From Gammaproteobacteria bacterium (lineage in GTDB: Bacteria > Pseudomonadota > Gammaproteobacteria > Steroidobacterales > Steroidobacteraceae): 64,000 bases of DNA. Each line of letters starts with the position of its first letter. Positions within the stretch are counted from its first letter, which is position 1. This document shows positions 60,532 to 64,000 of this stretch, piece by piece. The DNA is taken from the NCBI GenBank assembly GCA_017577615.1, contig PKRE01000001.1, positions 434,001-498,000 of the forward strand. The letters run 5' to 3'. Position numbers and translations under genes: made by a program. The notes under the pieces are model-generated. The model was not told where the DNA came from. It made no database searches and saw only the letters and a list, made by a program, of their open reading frames with translations.

Positions 60532-61065
60532 GGAAACGGCGCTGACCTTCGCGCGCCCGCTGATGAGACGTTGCTTGCGCTCCTTTTCGAGCTTCTTACG
60601 GATGCGAGTGCGCTTGAGGTCGGAGAGATAGTCGACGAAGAGCTTGCCGTCCAGATGATCGATTTCGTGCTGAATACAGACAGCAAGCAGCCCGTCGGCA
60701 TCGAACTCAATCGACTTGCCTTCGCGATCGAGCGTACGGACGCGAATCCGCTCGGCGCGCCGGACCTTGTCGTATATCCCCGGCACCGACAGGCACCCCT
60801 CCTCCATCTCCTCGACGCCTTCTCGCGCGAGGATTTCAGGATTGATCAGCACGAGCGGCTGATCGCGCGTCTCGCTGACATCGATGACGACAACGCGCTT
60901 GTGCACGTTGACCTGCGTCGCCGCCAGCCCAATACCAGGCGCGGCGTACATGGTCTCGAACATGTCGTCGATCAGCTGCTGCAAGCTCGCATCGACCTGC
61001 TCGACGGGCTGGGCCTTGATGCGAAGCCGTGGGTCTGGGTATTCGAGAATCGTGAGTCGTGCCAT
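60529..61065 (-). CDS. def: Peptide deformylase
   Basis: Fe(II)/Zn metalloenzyme removing the N-formyl group from new proteins. The 178-residue protein has all three motifs: GIGLAATQV, EGCLSVP (Cys ligand) and QHEIDHLDG (two His ligands and catalytic Glu). Type I length and sequence. It precedes fmt in the same strand order as in most gammaproteobacteria. Confidence 0.96.
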   Translation of the reverse strand: MARLTILEYPDPRLRIKAQPVEQVDASLQQLIDDMFETMYAAPGIGLAATQVNVHKRVVVIDVSETRDQPLVLINPEILAREGVEEMEEGCLSVPGIYDKVRRAERIRVRTLDREGKSIEFDADGLLAVCIQHEIDHLDGKLFVDYLSDLKRTRIRKKLEKERKQRLISGRAKVSAVS

Positions 61066-61222
61066 GGCGCCATTGAAAACGGATCAGCACGCGGTGTCCA
61101 GAGTGTCGAGGCAAATTGCGTAGAATCAACCCCAAGCCGGGGCGCGCCTCGCACCGGGCTATAGGCTTTAGATGCAGTCTGCAGGGGTAATGCTGCGCCT
61201 GTAGGGCAACGACCTGCTTGCG

Positions 61223-62368
61223 TCAGGGGTTGTGAACGAGATCCCCGAGGCGAATTTCGTGGCTCGTCTCCATGACGAGCGCGTAGCTCATCCGATCGAA
61301 CGCCTTGAACACCATGACCAAGCCCACCCGCTCGTGCGGGAGCTGGACCTTTTTACCACGTCCGAGCGTGCCAGTGCCCAGCCCTCCCCGTGAGTATCGG
61401 TCACGCACGACCGCTCCACGCTGAGAGACTCCCAGGACATGGCCGGGCTCGAGCCCGTGTCGCGAGCCCCGATTCAACGCGACGACCTGATACTGACCGA
61501 TCACGCTGTGCGCGAGGGTGGCGATCACGGTCGCGTCGACGTCGGTGGTCGGTGCGTGCGGAACGAAGTCGACGTTCACGTCTTGCGACTCGGGAAACAC
61601 TTTGTCGCCTTGGAGGGCCTCACGCGAGCTGTCCGTGAGCAACAGCTTGGCAGGGTCGCCGGGCGTGACGACCGACCCAGAACCCACATAAATGCCCGTA
61701 TAGCCGAGCAGGTCATTGGTCTCAGGATCACGGATCGGCGCATCGATGTGGATGATACTGAAACGCTCGTCGACGGCGGCTTTCTCGATGCCGCGCGCGT
61801 AAACCTCGTAGCCGGCACCGGCAATGATGTGCTCGTCGCGCATGGCCACTAGATACGGTGCCGAGCGCACCTGCTCTTTCTCGAGCAATGTCGGACGCCC
61901 CATGAAGCTCGCAACGATGTCGTAGGGGATGGCCGTGATCGCTTCGCTTAGCGGCTCGCGGCGCACCTGGGGCGACAAGCGCTTGGTTCCGCCACCTTCG
62001 CCGCGCTGGGCCACCGTCAGGCGCGGCTGGCCGTCGATGTAAACCAGCTTGAGCACATCGCCCGGATAGATGAGATGCGGATTCTCGATCTGCGGGTTGA
62101 CGTGCCAGATTTCCGGCCAATACCAAGGATCGCGCAAAAAGACTTTCGAAATGTCCCACAGGGTATCGCCGGGCTTGACCACGTACTCGTCCGGCGCCTC
62201 GGGGCTCAACGGGATATTGCTGCCGGTGGCAATCGTGCGTTGGCCTTCCTGTGCCGACAGGTCGAGCGGAAGTAGGCCGGCTACGATGGTCAGACCCGCG
62301 GCAACACTCAGCACGAGCACCGAGCGAATCGAAGAGGTCGCGATCTTCATGCGCCGAACAAGCTCCAT
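61223..62368 (-). CDS. LysM peptidoglycan-binding exported protein
   Basis: A 381-residue secreted protein: signal sequence (about 13-40, cleavage near LSAQEG), a LysM domain at about 61-110 (YVVKPGDTLWDISKVFLRDP and IENPHLIYPGDVLKLVYI) and a long beta-rich C-terminal region of unknown function. In many gammaproteobacteria this LysM gene lies between def and dprA, as here. ATG at 62368 has AGGG about seven bases upstream; ATG at 62350 is an alternative. Probably involved in envelope maintenance. Confidence 0.88.
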   Translation of the reverse strand: MELVRRMKIATSSIRSVLVLSVAAGLTIVAGLLPLDLSAQEGQRTIATGSNIPLSPEAPDEYVVKPGDTLWDISKVFLRDPWYWPEIWHVNPQIENPHLIYPGDVLKLVYIDGQPRLTVAQRGEGGGTKRLSPQVRREPLSEAITAIPYDIVASFMGRPTLLEKEQVRSAPYLVAMRDEHIIAGAGYEVYARGIEKAAVDERFSIIHIDAPIRDPETNDLLGYTGIYVGSGSVVTPGDPAKLLLTDSSREALQGDKVFPESQDVNVDFVPHAPTTDVDATVIATLAHSVIGQYQVVALNRGSRHGLEPGHVLGVSQRGAVVRDRYSRGGLGTGTLGRGKKVQLPHERVGLVMVFKAFDRMSYALVMETSHEIRLGDLVHNP

Positions 62369-62723
62369 TTAGAACCCTGAGAACCCATGCCGATTTCGCG
62401 CGCTCGCGCTCGTGTATTTTGTCTTGGCGGCGCAAGCGGATCGGGGCCACCGCGGCGCGTCGGAACGCTCGCAGGAGCACCGGGGCCTACATTAAGTTCA
62501 ACTCTCGCCCAACTTTAACAGCACATTTCCGGCGAGTGCACAAAACGCCTTTCAGGGCGAGACGTGGTTCTCATTCGCCGGCCCGGAGGCCCTGCGCCCT
62601 GGACCATTGAGTGGCTGGACTGCCGGGCGACCACGAGGCAATCCCCAGCTTCGCGCCCTAAACCACGCGAAAGCACACCGATCTATCGCCTTCACTCCGC
62701 GGCCTGCAGCCTACAATCGCCTC
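62369..62723. other. Intergenic region between divergent LysM gene and dprA
   Basis: About 355 bases without a gene; it should carry both promoters. The only clear pattern is a word GCCTGCAGCCTACAA just before dprA (62703-62717), related to the CTACAGCC word repeats. I see no tRNA, operator or hairpin with a T-run. Confidence 0.4.
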
Positions 62724-63845
62724 ATGGACGAGCTTTCTGCATGGTTGCTGCTCGTGCGCGCGCCCATCTGCGCGACACAGCTGCGAGCGCTGCTCGAGCA
62801 CCTTCCCTCGGCCGCCTCGATCGTCGCCGCGTCGCCTGCGACGCTGCGCGCCCACGGGGCGAGCGGCGCGTTCGTGGACTGGCTTGTCGCCCACGGCACG
62901 ATCGATCTAACTGCGGATCTGCGTTGGCTCGAGCAAGAACGGCACCATTTCATCCCTTGTAATTCGCCGCTCTATCCGCCGCTGCTCGCCGAGATAGCCG
63001 ACGCACCGATTGGCCTGTTCGTGAACGGAGATCCAAGCGTGCTGTCGCTGCCGCAGCTCGCCATCGTGGGCTCGCGCAACCCGACCCCCGTGGGACGCGA
63101 GAACGCCTACGAGTTCGCCGCTCACCTTGCCCGCTGCGGGCTGGCCATCACGAGCGGATTCGCCCTCGGCATCGACGCCGCCAGCCACCGCGGCGCGCTC
63201 GCGGCCGGCGGTAAGACGATTGCGGTATGCGGCACCGGCCTGGACGTCATCTACCCCAGACAGCACGCCGAGCTGCGAGCGGCCATTGCTGCCTCGGGGG
63301 CGCTGGTGAGCGAATTCCCGACCGGGACACCGCCGCTCAAGAGCCATTTTCCACGTCGTAACAGGATCATCAGCGGGCTGGCGGTCGGCACGTTGGTGGT
63401 CGAAGCCGCCGTTCAAAGCGGCTCGCTCATCACCGCTCGGCTGGCTGCCGAGCAGGGCCGCGAGGTTTTCGCGATTCCCGGGTCGATTCACAACCCACTC
63501 GCGCGCGGGTGCCACCGCCTGATCCGCCAGGGCGCCAAGCTCGTCGAGACCGCAGACGATATTTTCGCCGAACTTGGCGGCATCGTGCAGGCTATTGCAC
63601 CGATCTCATCACCTTCCAAAAACGAGAACGATGCCACGGACGGACAACGGCAATTGGACAAAGACTATGAAATCCTGTTAGATGCGCTCGGCTTCGAGCC
63701 AGCCGGCGTGGACGCCTTGGTCGCGCGGACGGGGTTCAAGGCCGACGAGGTGGCTTCGATGCTGTTGATTCTAGAGCTCGAAAACCGCATCGAATCCTGC
63801 CCAGGCGGGCTCTACGTCCGTTCGTCCACGAAAAGAGGCTCATAG
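62724..63845 (+). CDS. dprA: DNA-processing protein DprA
   Basis: Loads RecA onto single-stranded DNA during natural transformation. The 373-residue protein has an N-terminal SAM-like domain, the extended Rossmann fold typical of DprA (LAIVGSRNPTPVGRENAYEF, SGFALGIDAASHRGAL, VCGTGLDVIYPR, GTPPLKSHFPRRNRIISGLA) and a C-terminal winged-helix DML1-like domain. ATG at 62724 gives the family-typical start. smg follows after seven bases, the conserved dprA-smg order. Confidence 0.94.
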   Translation: MDELSAWLLLVRAPICATQLRALLEHLPSAASIVAASPATLRAHGASGAFVDWLVAHGTIDLTADLRWLEQERHHFIPCNSPLYPPLLAEIADAPIGLFVNGDPSVLSLPQLAIVGSRNPTPVGRENAYEFAAHLARCGLAITSGFALGIDAASHRGALAAGGKTIAVCGTGLDVIYPRQHAELRAAIAASGALVSEFPTGTPPLKSHFPRRNRIISGLAVGTLVVEAAVQSGSLITARLAAEQGREVFAIPGSIHNPLARGCHRLIRQGAKLVETADDIFAELGGIVQAIAPISSPSKNENDATDGQRQLDKDYEILLDALGFEPAGVDALVARTGFKADEVASMLLILELENRIESCPGGLYVRSSTKRGS

Positions 63846-63852
63846 CTGCGAA

Positions 63853-64000
63853 ATGAAGGACAGCGTTCTCGATATTCTCATCTATCTTTTCGAGAACTAC
63901 TTCGACGCCGACTTCGAGTCTGCGCCCGAGCCGAGTCGCGATACGCTCAAAGAGGAGCTGGAGCTCGCCGGGTTCGATGAGCAGGACGTCGAGCGTGCCC
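63853..64000 (+). CDS. smg: Smg/DUF494 family protein (3' end outside window)
   Basis: First 49 residues of a Smg protein: VLDILIYLFENYFDADFE followed by an acidic helix (LKEELELAGFDEQDVE), as in E. coli Smg. The frame is open to the window edge. It follows dprA directly. In the family it is a small acidic protein of unknown function in the dprA-smg-topA region. Confidence 0.85.
   Translation, partial: MKDSVLDILIYLFENYFDADFESAPEPSRDTLKEELELAGFDEQDVERA

Overview
The window is a dense, GC-rich bacterial chromosome segment, with genes nearly end to end on both strands. The conserved blocks are gammaproteobacterial: a def-fmt-rsmB-(DUF4390)-ntrY-ntrX run, a divergent LysM/dprA-smg pair, argS followed by a SPOR protein, gammaproteobacterial-type gshA, and pntAa-pntAb-pntB. 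A XanB2-type chorismatase, the rsmB-DUF4390-ntrYX order and the degenerate word repeats between genes point towards the Xanthomonadales/Nevskiales/Steroidobacter side of the class. This placement is an inference; there is no rRNA or tRNA gene to confirm it. I see no phage, IS element, CRISPR array or plasmid region.

Layout. 1-2.9 kb: fatty-acid beta-oxidation (a 5'-truncated FadB/FadJ-type protein and a thiolase). 2.9-7.6 kb: gloA, acetolactate synthase large and small subunits on opposite strands (ilvB on -, ilvN on +), a quinone reductase and glnK, the last with a sigma-54 promoter and two NtrC-type sites upstream. 8-11 kb: a secreted metzincin protease ending in a GlyGly-CTERM sorting tail, and cbpA. 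11-14 kb: a FixL/FixJ-type oxygen-sensing pair plus an orphan degenerate receiver. 14-22.5 kb: pyruvate carboxylase, a membrane GGDEF protein, gshA, an Mpo1-like protein and a half-length GGDEF protein. 22.5-30 kb: an ethanolamine/amino-acid permease, DUF2845, a MATE exporter, fadI, hemH and a double-VOC protein. 30-42.7 kb: an S46 peptidase, two YceI proteins around a cytochrome b561, putP, acetyl-CoA hydrolase/transferase, a pyrF-yciI-fructosamine kinase operon, DUF4124, a stand-alone 5'-3' exonuclease and an HNH endonuclease. 43-49 kb: proton-translocating transhydrogenase, xanB2-like gene, and an ECF sigma/DUF3619/DUF3106 operon. 49-64 kb: priA, argS, SPOR, ntrX/ntrY, DUF4390, rsmB, fmt, def, LysM, dprA and the start of smg.

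How the genes fit together. The organism looks like an aerobe or microaerobe that oxidises fatty acids and handles acetyl-CoA (two thiolases, hydroxyacyl-CoA dehydrogenase, acetyl-CoA hydrolase, pyruvate carboxylase), with redox balance through PntAB and glutathione. Three regulatory systems stand out: NtrC/sigma-54 control of glnK; a FixLJ pair whose PAS domain keeps the FixL heme-binding residues; and NtrYX, in which NtrX has lost the ATPase and sigma-54 contact motifs.

The most interesting signals are the glnK promoter, the degenerate NtrX, the FixLJ neighbourhood, the XanB2-type chorismatase, the GlyGly-CTERM protease, a hairpin-rich stretch after fadI with a minus-strand terminator-like element (possible unannotated RNA), and three families of degenerate word repeats between genes. 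I did not find a clearly new multigene defence or biosynthetic system.
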